A program made the position numbers and the translations under genes. From positions 18,052,664 through 18,116,663 of the forward strand of contig NW_024044459.1 of the NCBI RefSeq assembly GCF_014851395.1: 64,000 bases of DNA, given 5' to 3'. Of this stretch, positions 11,496 through 22,815 are shown piece after piece. Under the pieces are notes generated by a model. That model was not told the origin of the DNA, did not search any database, and saw nothing but the letters and a program-made list of their open reading frames with translations. Origin of the DNA: Micropterus salmoides (taxonomy: Eukaryota; Chordata; Actinopteri; Centrarchiformes; Centrarchidae). Within the stretch, counting starts at the first letter, position 1. The number at the start of each line of letters is the position of its first letter.

Positions 11496-12543
11496 CTGCA
11501 GATGTGGGAGAGAGAGAGAGAGAGGGGTTAGGCAGGTAGACTCTGTATGTATCCTCAGGTATCAGAAGTTCTGTCACTCAGGTCAATTTCAAGCGGCCCA
11601 CGGGGTCCTTTCTTGTGAGTGTGACAGCGAACAGACGAGGAAGAGTGGGTGCATTTAAAGGAAGTGCTCGCCTTCCGTTAAATCGCTTCCTCCTTTACCA
11701 AGTCAGTCACACAGGAAACTGACACTAGCCTCTACACAGCCCATAACTTCCTCAATTCAAGCAGTACGGAAGAATTATCATGTACACCCAAACAAAGAGC
11801 ACGGGCAGAAAGATACAAGATAAGACCCACACTAAACTGCCTTATTTTTATCCCTCTTTCGTGACCCAAACTCTCAGATTTGACACATATCTAAACATAT
11901 TATCAACAAAGATATTCAAAACCTGGCAAGTGATTTCAAACACACAGTGCTGATAAATAAATTGAGGCTGTCAATCTCTGGAATAATCGTGTTCAGTTAT
12001 TGTGGACGAATTAAATATTAAACACCAATCAGCTCAGGCCCCCTGCCAAGGTCTATCAATATTTCAGCACCTATATTTGCCTGTCAAGTACTCGAATGCT
12101 CACCATTCACCTCCACAAAAGGAAATCATTAGCCTTTAATACCGCTGTCGTGGTCAAGGGCGGCTGTGCTCGTAGACTCATTAACAGGTGATGCCAGTGG
12201 TCCGAGACAGACATGTGGCCAGCTGACAAACCAAGACAATGTTGTAATTGTCTGGCAAGTCACGAGACCAACGTGAACTTCAAGTCAACTAAACTGTCAC
12301 CTGATAAAATTGATCCTTGCCTGATGTTACTTCCTGAACTAAAGATTAAATCAGACATTTAACCTTTAAAGCTACTGCCAGAGTGCGTTGTAATAAATGT
12401 GCACCCAGTTTAGTGTTTGCTGTTGGTGAAAAAAGTGGTTTTAAAATGTTTAGGCTTAATGCGCTTGTATTTTTTTTAATGGTTAATGGTTTTATTCAGC
12501 TCAAGATCTCAGTAAAATCACAGGATCACAGCTCGGAGATATA

Positions 12544-14133
12544 CACTGCTCAAAAAAATAAAGGGAACACTTAAACAACACAATGTAACTCCAAATCAAT
12601 CACACTCCTGTGAAATCAATCACACTCCTGTGAAATCAAACTGTCCACTTAGGAAGCAACACTGATTGACAATCAATGTCACACGCTGTTGTGCAAATGG
12701 AAAAGACAACATGTGGAAATTATAGGCAATTAGCAAGACACCCCTAATAAAGGAGTGGTTCTGCAGGTGGTGACCACAGACCACTTCTCAGTTCCTATGC
12801 TTCCTGGCTGATGTTTTGGTCACTTTTGAATGCTGGCAGTGCTTTCACTCTAGTGGTAGCATGAGACGGAGTCTACAACCCACACAAGTGGCTCAGGTAG
12901 TGCAGCTCATCCAGGATGGCACATCAATGCGAGCTGTGGCAAGAAGGTTTGCTGTGTCTGTCAGCGTAGTGTCCAGAGCATGGAGGCGCTACCAGGAGAC
13001 AGGCCAGTACATCAGGAGATGTGGAGGAGGCCGTAGGAGGGCAACAACCCAGCAGCAGGACCGCTACCTCCGCCTTTGTGCAAGGAGGAGCAGGAGGAGC
13101 ACTGCCAGAGCCCTGCAAAATGACCTCCAGCAGGCCACAAATGTGCATGTGTCTGCTCAAACGGTCAGAAACTGACTCCATGAGGGTGGTATGAGGGCCC
13201 GACGTCCACAGGTGGGGGTTGTGCTTACAGCCCAGTGCAGGATGTTTGGCATTTGCCAGAGAACACTAAGATTGGCCAATTCGCCACTGGCGCCCTGTGC
13301 TCTTCACAGATGAAAGCAGGTTCACACTGAGCACACGTGACAGACGTGACAGAGTCTGGAGACGCCGTGGAGAACGTTCTGCTGCCTGCAACATCCTCCA
13401 GCATGACCGGTTTGCGGGGGTCAGTAATGGTGTGGGGTGGCATTTCTTTGGTGGGCCGCACAGCCCTCCATGTGCTCGCCAGAGGTAGCCTGACTGCCAT
13501 CAGGTACCGAGATGAGATCCTCAGACCCCTTGTGAGACCATATGCTGGTGCGGTTGGCCCTGGGTTCTTCCTAATGCAAGACAATGCTAGACCTCATGTG
13601 GCTGGAGTGTGTCAGCAGTTCCTGCAAGAGGAAGGCATTGATGCTATGAACTGGCCCGCCCGTTCCCCAGACCTGAATCCAACTGAGCACATCTGGGACA
13701 TCATGTCTCGCTCCATCCACCAACGCCACGTTGCACCAAGCTGTGCAGGAGTTGGCGGATGCTTTAGTCCAGGTCTGGGAGAAGATCCCTCAGGAGACCA
13801 TCCGCCACCTCATCAGGAGCATGCCCAGGCGTTGTAGGGAGGTCATACAGGTAGTTGGCCACACACACTACTGAGCCTCATTTTGACTTGTTTTAAGGAC
13901 ATTACATCAAAGCTGGATCGGCCTGTAGTGCGGTTTTCCACTTTGATTTTGAGTGTGATTCCAAATCCAGACCTCCATGGGTTGATAAATTTGATTTCCA
14001 TTGATAATTTTTGTGTGATTTTTTTGTCAGCACATTCAACTATGTAAAGAAAGGAGTATTTAATGAGATTATTTCATTCATTCAGATCTAGGATGTGTTA
14101 TTTTAATGTTCCCTTTTATTTTTTTGAGCAATG
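12544..14133 (+). mobile_element. Tc1/mariner-type transposon, inactive
   Basis: The element is bounded by TA dinucleotides (12542-12543 and 14134-14135). Its inverted termini read cactgctcaaaaaaataaag on the left and ctttt-attttttttgag type on the right (ttttgagcaatg at the end). Between them is a broken transposase. The left terminus carries a tandem duplication of a 20-base phrase (tcaatcacactcctgtgaaa, 12597-12637). Length 1590 bp is typical for Tc1-like elements. It sits in the 5' part of rassf2. Confidence 0.9.
12861..13874 (+). pseudogene. Tc1-like transposase relic
   Basis: The first frame (from ATG 12861) encodes a helix-turn-helix/homeodomain-like DNA-binding region with VARRFAVSVSVVSRAWRRYQ, then hits a premature TGA at 13173-13175. 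After a frameshift, DDE-domain pieces appear: LFTDESRFTLSTRDRR (frame from 13297), then MVWGGISLVGRTALHVLARG and DNARPHVAGVCQQFLQEEG and NWPARSPDLNPTEHIWDIMS in the frame from 13337. A further frameshift near 13740 moves the C-terminal region (LIRSMPRRC) into a third frame. At least one nonsense and three frame changes make it non-functional. Confidence 0.92.
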
Positions 14134-15446
14134 TATATAAAGAAAAGACAGAAAACCTCTCAAATGTTAGATGTTGTCCAAACACAGGCAGCTGTGCAGG
14201 AACGTTGCCTATGTGATAAAAAAACAAAACTGTGAAACTGTTCAGACAAAAAAGCATTTAGGTTTAATACCCAGTTCCACAAACATTTTAGTATTACTGA
14301 GATCGTGAGTCAAAATCCCTCCAACACAGCCCTGCTTTCGTAGACACCAACATTTGTATTATTTATTCAGTTAACTGCTTGATTATCTTTTCTTTAAATG
14401 TTCGATGTCAAGATCTAAATTGTTGTCCTTATTTTGTTGACCTGAAAGAACACAAATTTAACTATAATGAGTCTAAAAATAAAATGGAATTAGCCTGAAA
14501 ACTGCCCACCACAGTTTAAGTTGAAGAACCCATGTAGTTAAAATCCCAACGAAAAAATACTGCGGACATTAGCACAGTGTCTTCAGCGGTAGCTTCAGCC
14601 CTGCCCAGTCAAAAAGGCAGGTGAAAAATTTACTCTGAAACTTATTTAGACATCATCATAACCACATAACGTGATGTATTTTTGTCAGAGACCATCTTCG
14701 CAACCTATTTTGGATGGGAAATATTGCCTCAAAGCACCACCAGTTACCCCCAAAACATTGCTGCAGTATTTATATTAATATCTAATGTTTGGCAGTATAG
14801 TCCAGCACCACCACAGCAGACCATGTGATCCCTTAAATTAAGGAAAACAAGATCAACATAATCTTCTACTTTGACTTTTAGCCTACTATGTTCAGAGTCT
14901 GTATTAACAAAATGTCTCAAGATTAAAATTGTATAAATAACCTCGCCTTTTAACCAAAACAGAGATGGCTGTTGGTGGAAATTATCTGTATGACACTGAC
15001 TCTTTATATTTGCACGGTTTCCTACTTTGTTCTGCTATGCAACAATTTCCCAAAGGAAAAATTACATTGAATCTTATCTTCAAACTGCAGAAAGCTGTCT
15101 CTGCTTTTCGATTTATAGTCAACAGCGGCATATAAATGCAGCCAGACTGACCCACAGCTGACGTAGTCTTGATTCAGATCAGGGAGCTCCACTCTGTACA
15201 GGACAGCAGTCAAAATGTAGACCTCACTGACTCCCTGAAAACTCATTACACCACCAGCCAGTCCTCAGTCTCCATCCCTTTACCTCTTGTCTCATTCATC
15301 GGCTCAGTTGTTTCTCACCACAGGAACTCAATTTATTAACCTCTGTCCAGTGTTTCTGATTAGGAAAATCTTTCCTCATTCAGCTCTTTCCTCCGTCTCC
15401 TTCGTATTCCCCTGTGAACGACTAAAAGCCATCCACTGTGCTATTG

Positions 15447-15447
<1 letters not shown>
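14134..15447. other. rassf2 5' region, no recognised feature
   Basis: AT-rich sequence with no exon-like block or repeat that I can name. Confidence 0.45.

Positions 15448-15485
<38 letters not shown>
15448..15485. repeat. (CA)n microsatellite
   Basis: About 19 uninterrupted CA units followed by cgcgca. Likely polymorphic. Confidence 0.97.
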
Positions 15486-15487
<2 letters not shown>

Positions 15488-15819
15488 GCACTTGTTTTCT
15501 GCCCTCTTGCCTCTGAACCTCCTCTGTCAAAGACTTGGGCTGAAATGGATGATGAATAGCTCCAAACCTCCTCTCCACCACCACCCCTGCCTTCAGCTCC
15601 CACATTACTAATGCTCTGCCTTTGTCACCACTGTCATAGCAACACAAAAAACATCTAAGCTCCAACAACTAGTCCACAACGCTGAGCCAAAAATAGTGTT
15701 TGTCTCTCCTGCTCCTTGTTAGGCCTGCTGGGGTTGTCAAAGACGTTGCAAGGCTCGACTTTGAATCTACATATGGCATCCAGATTCTCCAGATTAAGCT
15801 GGTCTTTCTGCTTAGTTGA

Positions 15820-16076
15820 CTGTAGAGCGGAAACTATTAGTCGATCCACAATCAATCTGCAGCTTCTCTGACAAGCGATTAATGATTCAAGTTGTTTTTA
15901 AAACAAAAATCAGCTTTTTAAATGTGAATACTGTCCGGTTTTCTCATGGCAGTCTGAATATCTTCGGGGTTTGGACTGTTTGGTCAGACAAAACAAGACA
16001 TTTTAAGATGGAACTTGTGATTTGCTTTTATAGATGAAATGATTAACTGAGAAAATAATCATTTGTTGCAGCCCTT
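15820..16076. repeat. Dispersed teleost repeat of the attaatcgatta type, copy 1
   Basis: The ends read agcggaaactattagtcgat and aaaataatcatttgttgcag, an inverted pair, with gtgaatactgtccggttttc inside. The same family recurs with phrases such as ctgaatattttctggtttct at 41765-42070, 46370-46715, 54480-54700, 55315-55520, 61125-61330 and 62925-63110. I recall it as one of the commonest old interspersed repeats in fish. It has no coding capacity. Confidence 0.55.
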
Positions 16077-16734
16077 ACTTACTGCACATCTTAGTAAAGC
16101 TTAACATTACACTCAGTTGCTAGTTTATCAGAATGAGCCTACAGTTAAATCAATCATTTTAACATTATGAGCTCCATCACTTGTGGGACTTGTAGCAGCG
16201 CTGCTGTATTAAACTGCATTGCTTTTTAGCTAACTCTACTTTAACTAAACTGGGTTACAAGCCAAAACATTAGGTATTCACTTTTTTGGCAGACCCTCAG
16301 TCCTGAAGCACTGCCTCTGTCTAGCCAGGCTTATGTGTGCCGAGAGGAATCTTAACTATCTACTGCTTGTTATGTAACCTGTTTTTCTAAATACATATGC
16401 ACACTCCCTGCTAGAGACCACAAATGTGATTAGATACGGAATATATATCGTTTTAATTCAGGATTTAGTCTGGACCATCACACTGAAGTGCTACGGAGCA
16501 CACCGTATCACTGCATGTCAGTTTAAAACGCCACATAATCCTGAATTTCGAGGTTTTTAGTCTGTAACTGTGTCGTCTCTGCTTTTATAGAATAAAAATA
16601 AATGATATAAAGGTTTCTGTTTGGCATTTTATGTTGTCAAAACATTTTAAGTCTTGTTTTAGCACAAACAAGTCAAACTACACCCACTCCACATCATCCA
16701 CCCACAGACACCATCAGGATCAGCCTACTTGATT

Positions 16735-17065
16735 CCTGCGGAGTTTTGGAGCTCCTGTGTCGGATCACCAAACCCGGGAGTACGGGCTCTCCGGTTCTCC
16801 TCTCCCACCTCCGTCCTTCTCTCCGCGGCGGCTGAACTGCCCGTTAACGGTAAACTCCTCGGTCAGCTCGCTCTCCTGCCGTTCGAAACAATCACTGGGG
16901 CGCGTGCATCCAGCAGCTAGTAGGAGGAGGAGGAGGAGGAGAGCGCGAGAGGTCCATCTGCTGCGGCGGAGCTCGCGGCACAGCAACGTCGGGGGGCCAC
17001 GGCCGGGAGCCAATCGGAGAGCGACCCTGACGCCCCTTTGTTCACGCTGCGTGCGAAGATGAATG
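16735..17065 (-). promoter_or_regulatory. rassf2: CpG island, probable rassf2 promoter and first exon
   Basis: A sharply GC- and CpG-rich block of about 330 bp in otherwise AT-rich DNA, with a CCAAT motif near 17010, a GGA-repeat tract (16921-16940) and candidate minus-strand donors (for example cggag followed by gtggga near 16812). It is the only CpG island upstream of rassf2 on its strand, and in mammals RASSF2 starts in a CpG-island promoter. Frames that cross the block are CG-driven and not taken as protein. Confidence 0.6.
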
Positions 17066-18236
17066 AAAACACGGAAACAATGGGAGAGCAGAGCATGCGC
17101 ACACCGTCAGTCTGGTGAATAATAAGGCAGTCATTACTATTCAATAGAAACCCAAATTTACTTTAGCAAGACTGCAACTGATTTTTAAACGTCCCATGTG
17201 AAACAATGTTGAGACTTCGTTATTATAAAAGTAAATGGTCAATAGTGAGACAACATTTTGATACCATACATTTGATGGAAGTCAACATTTCTATTGCCAG
17301 CTTAGGATCTCATGAATATAAGTATGTTAAAATTTTGATATGTATTTTTATTTTTCCTAAAATTTCATGATTTCTTTTTCCTGATGGAAATAGGATACCA
17401 CAATAATGAGAAAACAAAAGTAAGAGTATTTTTGTTGTTCTTGAAGCAGTCAGATAAAACAAACACTGAAAACAGTGGTGTTTGTTTGTTAATAAACGTT
17501 TGGCAAAGAGAGCTCCTGTGTAGCTGCATGCATGCATGGCAAACACTGAGCTGCAGTGTCCCTAATAATCTCCATTCACTCTCTGCATCGTGTCCAGGAT
17601 CAGCAGAAATAAACAAACAAACAAACTTGAAACTACATTTTGACAAAGGGACCCTCTTTTCAAGAGGGCTTTAACATTTGGTAAAAAGCAGGGCCCATCT
17701 CAAAGCCTTTACTGTATAAGTTGAAACTGTGCATTAGTAGTGCATATTCCCAAACAAACAGGGATGTTGGGAAGTTGCCACTTTGCCTGGTTTATAATCC
17801 AGCTTTACCTACATTATAAGGCTAATTTTAACGTAAAACTATTTACATAAAATCATTAATTTGACTACATCTGACCACCTGCAGTCTCAATAGCTAGCTG
17901 TATTTTGATAGTTGTATTCAAATAGGGTGACAACTGCGAGGAAAAATGTGACAGACAGAAGAAACTCATGGTCAGTAGCCTTTATATCTTCCTGTAAAAC
18001 ACATCAATCTCTGGACAACCAGTCAGTCTTTTTATTGTGGTTAATCCAAACTGTCAGAGAATCTGTTTTATCATCACAATCACAGTTGGTGACCAATAAA
18101 GACAAAAGACTGCATTAATTTGGTAACATCTTATTAAATAGTTTTAGGAACAAAGAATAAACATTTTGTTGCTACAATTAGTTTACACAATTTGTCTTCT
18201 AGAAGGTTTAGCAAACTTTACTCCATTAAATATACA
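17066..18236. other. Intergenic gap between slc23a2 3' end and rassf2 promoter
   Basis: About 1.2 kb of AT-rich sequence separates the probable end of slc23a2 from the rassf2 CpG island. I see no exon or named repeat in it. Confidence 0.45.
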
Positions 18237-18242
18237 TTTATT
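18237..18242 (-). terminator. slc23a2: Candidate slc23a2 polyadenylation signal
   Basis: The minus strand reads AATAAA at this point, about 4.3 kb past the slc23a2 stop codon and 1.2 kb before the next promoter. Human SLC23A2 also has a 3' UTR of several kilobases. Another AATAAA occurs about 200 bp farther on (near 18032). Confidence 0.35.
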
Positions 18243-21200
18243 TTTACATCAATTTAAAGTTTCTCAGCTCACTCTCATTTATATTGGTAATGTGTGACAG
18301 AAAGCAATGTTAGAGTAAAAAAATACAATATGAAAAGGTCCTAACAAACAAACAAAAAGGATTTCACCAAACCACAGATTCAAAATAGGATTAAAATGTA
18401 TTTACTTCTTTAAAAAAAAAAAAAAAAAAAAAAAAGTACAATAAAATGGTGCGTTTTCCAGCATGATTTAAGATTAAAAGTTATTTGTTTCTTACAAATA
18501 TTTGCTTGCAAAAACATGACGATGTATAAAAAAGACAAAAACATTGAAAAAGATAAAACACTTAATACACAAAAGTATATTCTTCAGGTATCACCCCCTT
18601 CAAAATAACTGAAAGGGATTGATGTCTTTGTGTTATACCTTATGGCCACCTTCTTAAGAGCCATCTGTTGGTTAAACTGACATGTATGTAATTCAAGACA
18701 GAATACCATCGAGTTGGGGCTGAAATGTTTTTACTCTAACAATTATGTGAGAATGAGAAACACATATGCATGCGTTTAGTATCCTGAAATAACAGAACGT
18801 ACGGTAAAACTGAAAGGTTAAAGTTAAAATGAAGGGGAAGCAGCCTCCATCAATAACCAATGTTCATCTTGCCATTAAGTGATAAGGCGGATTCACTCGG
18901 TGGCCAGTAACTCAGGCTCTCAGTCAGGTGGCCAGCAGGTGTCATTCTCCTGCATCAACAAATAACAGTACAAACTCCCGGGGAGAAAACCAGGTACACT
19001 AAACATGAGACGACACCTGTAGATTTTCACTGCAGGACTTGGGTGGGTAAACAGAGAGTGTGTGGAGAGAGGATGTGATGATTGCATGTTATAACAGAAA
19101 ACAAGGTCACAAGTTGGTCATGTGATTATTGTGTGTGCATGCCATGTATTACAGAATTCACTACAAGAGATGCCAAACCACCTTCAATCAATTGATCGCA
19201 GAAGGAGCAGGAGGCGGTGACTGCTCTGATTGTCACCAGCTCCTGGAGCAAGGGAAGTCAACGTGGGCAGGGAAGTCAGAAAACATCAGCTGGTCTACAA
19301 ACACCACATTGCTAATTTTACCAACGCTTCTTACACAGCCAACACTTGGCTGAGGATGGTGAAGTTTTAGAGTTACAATTTCTGCACTCATCAGTGGTCA
19401 CTAGCTAGCCTCGCCGCTTCTGTGACCTCAGCACTCCTTATGTTCCTCTGTGGTTCGGTCGTGTCACTGATATCTACGGCCTACCCAGAAAACCGACTGC
19501 TTAAATTTCAACTCTCTGCCAGTGTTACACCAAATCCCGACACCCATTTGATTCTGTGGCCTGACTAGGAATTTCAGCTATTTTACCACTGCATATGTTT
19601 TTATCTTACTTTAATGCATAATAAATTTTGATAGGCGTTAGTGAAAATGGTGACCCAGTATAATTTAGACAGGGTCACACATTTTGATAGCTGTGACACT
19701 GCAGAATAAACGACCAGTCTGTTGAGTATGATGATAATAATAAAAAAAAAACATTAGCTGTGGCAATATAGCCAGATGAAATTCCTATTCAGGTCACAGA
19801 TTTTGGTGCAACACGGTCACTGCCAGCACAGTACTGTAGACTAGCTACAAGTACATCCAGCAAAGTAGAAGAGCAGAGCACCACATTCTGCGGGAATATT
19901 AAGAGTTAAACCGTTTTTGTCCTGTGCAAACATTTTATCATTCACAGACAGACAAAAAAAACCTGTCAAGCTGCAACCCACTGCTGGATAACTGTTAGAT
20001 TTTTTTCACAAACATCTGCGTTGGGAACATTATGTGACCAAATCCCTAGAGTAATGTATGGAGTCTATGAGAGCCAAGTCAAACATAGGCTCATTGACTA
20101 AGGCCCAAAAAATATGAAATCACAAAGCGGTCCATCCACTTGTCTTCAGGTCATCAAATAAAACAAACATTCACACTTTACTATAAATCTGAAAAAGCAC
20201 ACTAGTGACATTTTAGGGTCTCAGGTTAGTGAGTATTCCTCACTCAGACCCTGATGTTCTTGGCACCATTACATGTGCAAACAGTACTTGTAGTAAAAAG
20301 GCCCTGACTCTGACTAAACTATCCCGTTGTTAAAAATATGGCATAAATGGAATGACATAGAAGCAGCTTAAATCTCACATTAGAAACCAGCTTTACAAAA
20401 CTGTTGTCTCCAGGTGAGTTTTTAAAAAGCACCAACTATCTGAGGGTACAGGAGTAGCCAGTCAATCATCATCATCACACCAATCTTTGCAGGGCAAGAA
20501 CAAGTAAACTTATAAATATACTTTCAACATTGTGCAAGAGACACATAAACCTGCTTCAAGCAATCATTAAGCATCAACTTTCTTCTCATAAATAAATAAA
20601 TAGTTTAGATATAAAGAGATAAAAGGGAGAGAAAATTTGGGATGAGATTTCAAATGCCAGTGCTTTAAGAATTGTTTTGGTATATGGAAACAGAACAAGA
20701 AGAAATAAAAAAAAAAGAGCTTTTGGCCTTTTGGTTTTATAAAAGTCTCATTTGAGTGAAATATTTAGTTTTCTTATCTGTTATGTTTCTCATTGTGCGT
20801 TATTTCTACATTTCCCCAAGATTATAATGTTGCAAAACTGTATGGTATTTTGTAATTTGCTTCAAAACACCAGAGGCACACAGTGTGGTCAAAATCAGAG
20901 ACTCACTCTGTAAGGTCACGCCTGGGTTAATAAATTGGGTTACTCAGCCAAATGTGCTGCTACAGACATGAAGAGCAACATAACATCAGCTGTTAAATAT
21001 ATTGGAAGTGGGATAAGAGTGGGAGGCGTCCAGGTGACTGAGGACGGGGAGGAGGAGGAATGTAAGGGAAAGTCATCAACACCATTAAATAGGTGAAACA
21101 GCAACAGTCATGATCAGCTGAAAAACACACATTGTCATCTGTGAGTCGATAAACAAAACAAAAGAATTTCAACTCTCCAAAAAACCTCTTACAACACTCA

Positions 21201-22543
21201 AAAACTTCATATTCAAACTAAACCACCACCTCTGACTTCTAACCACAAGTATGTAAGTGATGGAAATAAGTGTGTTTGGATAGAGGCAGGGGGGTTTCAT
21301 TTATGGTACAGCATTTGTAAATCCCACATGAACACACATTACTGGTAAAGCAGAGCAGAAGTGACACCTAAAAACTGTGAGAGAAGATCCACATCTTGTG
21401 TACATAAATACTAGGCTTAAGAAAGAGCTCTCTGATCCTCCAAGTCTCTGTTACTGTGTGCCATTAATCTAGTTTTTGCAAATGCACTGCTGTAATCACG
21501 GCAGTATTAAAAGCTTGTTTCGTTATGTATGTTATGTACGTGCATACGTGTGTTCGAGGAGATATAAATGAAATAAATTAAGATTAAGCAAAAATCTTGC
21601 TAAAATAAATGTTGTTCCTTAATGAAGTGAAAGACTTTATATCCCATTTGACAGCCAAATGAGACAAGGGTGTGTTCAGGAAAAATAGGGTTTTGGTCTC
21701 GTTAGTAACTAGTGCACAATACTGACACACAGAGAGATGTAAACTGGTTTGTGAATATTAGCGCTACTATATAAAGAAAGGGGGGGAGATGTTTTTTAGC
21801 ATGAGATGAGCGGATGTGCTGCTCAACGGGTCTCTGAGGAGTTTCACTGAAGAAATGGGGGCGCGAGTTGTGGAGTGACATTCTGGTTTTGAACTCAGGT
21901 GGCAGATTGTGAAATGTATTTTTTGCACTATCACTTTGCATGACTAAGGGCACCTGACAAACCACTTCCATCCATCTGCATGACCCTGAAGTGCATCGTG
22001 GCGCTCAAGCTAGTTTCGGTTAGGCTGTGATTGGTGTGTGAGCATGTGTGCACATCTCTAATGTGGTTGCATAACAAGTCTAGAGGCAAATGAGTCGAAA
22101 AACAGATATTTGCATAATCCTCAAATGACACTGCGCTTTTAGAAGAACACGTTTTATAAAATGGGCAGTACAAGTTAGCAGTGAATCATCAAACATTAAG
22201 CTATGATTGTTTGACGTCCATCTGTCTCCTTCTGGATTAAAGTGCAAGTTAATTAATGCACAAACCCATCATCTCTTTCTGCACACTGTATACACATGCA
22301 CGCACATCAACAAACCTCTGCATGGTGACATCTTTTACTGCATGCTGTGACTTGCTATAGCATGCTTAAAATAGCATAGTGGGAAGTGGGAAAAGACTGA
22401 CAAGCTAAAGAAAACACATACTGACGGTTCCGCACAATCCCGAATCCTGCACCGCTTCTGTCTTCCACTCTCCCACTTTTATTAGCCTATTTTAGTGTAC
22501 CATCCCTTGCTCCCCAGAAGATTTTTCAGCTCCTGCACGTTGG
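18243..22543 (-). other. slc23a2: Probable long slc23a2 3' UTR
   Basis: No exon, no TIR element and only a poly-A tract (18412-18435) lie in this 4.3-kb stretch, which is unusually poor in mobile elements compared with the introns. AU-rich stretches are frequent. This fits a long 3' UTR, but no transcript data support its end. Confidence 0.4.
18412..18435. repeat. Poly-A tract
   Basis: Twenty-four consecutive A residues on the plus strand. Confidence 0.95.
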
Positions 22544-22815
22544 CTATACCCCACTCTCTCCCTGTGCTACGCCTCCCTCCCCTCCCATTCCTCCTCCCTT
22601 CACCACATCCCCATGCCTGCTCCTGCAGGCTTCCCGTAGCCTCCCCCACTGGTAGCCTGTGAAGGTGGGGCTGATGGGGAAATACTTGAAGATGGGGTAT
22701 CTGCGGATAAAGTCCATTCCAAATGGCAGATCATAAGATCGCATCCCTTCCAGTTCTGTTGCACTGACACCAGAGCCACGTTTCAGCCTCCCGATGCCTC
22801 GTTCTTCAGGGGTCC
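22544..22815 (-). CDS. slc23a2: slc23a2 last coding exon
   Basis: Encodes TPEERGIGRLKRGSG, then MRSYDLPFGMDFIRRYPIFK and YFPISPTFTGYQWGRLRE, which match the SVCT2 C-terminal cytosolic region. It ends in a Gly-rich tail (KGGGMGGEGGVAQGESGV) before TAG at 22544-22546. The tail is unlike human SVCT2 (Ser/Asp-rich). Confidence 0.95.

Noticed and set aside
15376..15668. Frames with Cys-Val or Thr-His repeats
   Set aside because: They are translations of the (CA)n microsatellite. The same applies to frames at 47305-47581.
16765..17013. Frames on both strands through the CpG island
   Set aside because: Arg/Pro/Leu-rich translations are what CG-rich DNA gives by chance, and no homology is visible. 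The block is better explained as promoter and first exon.
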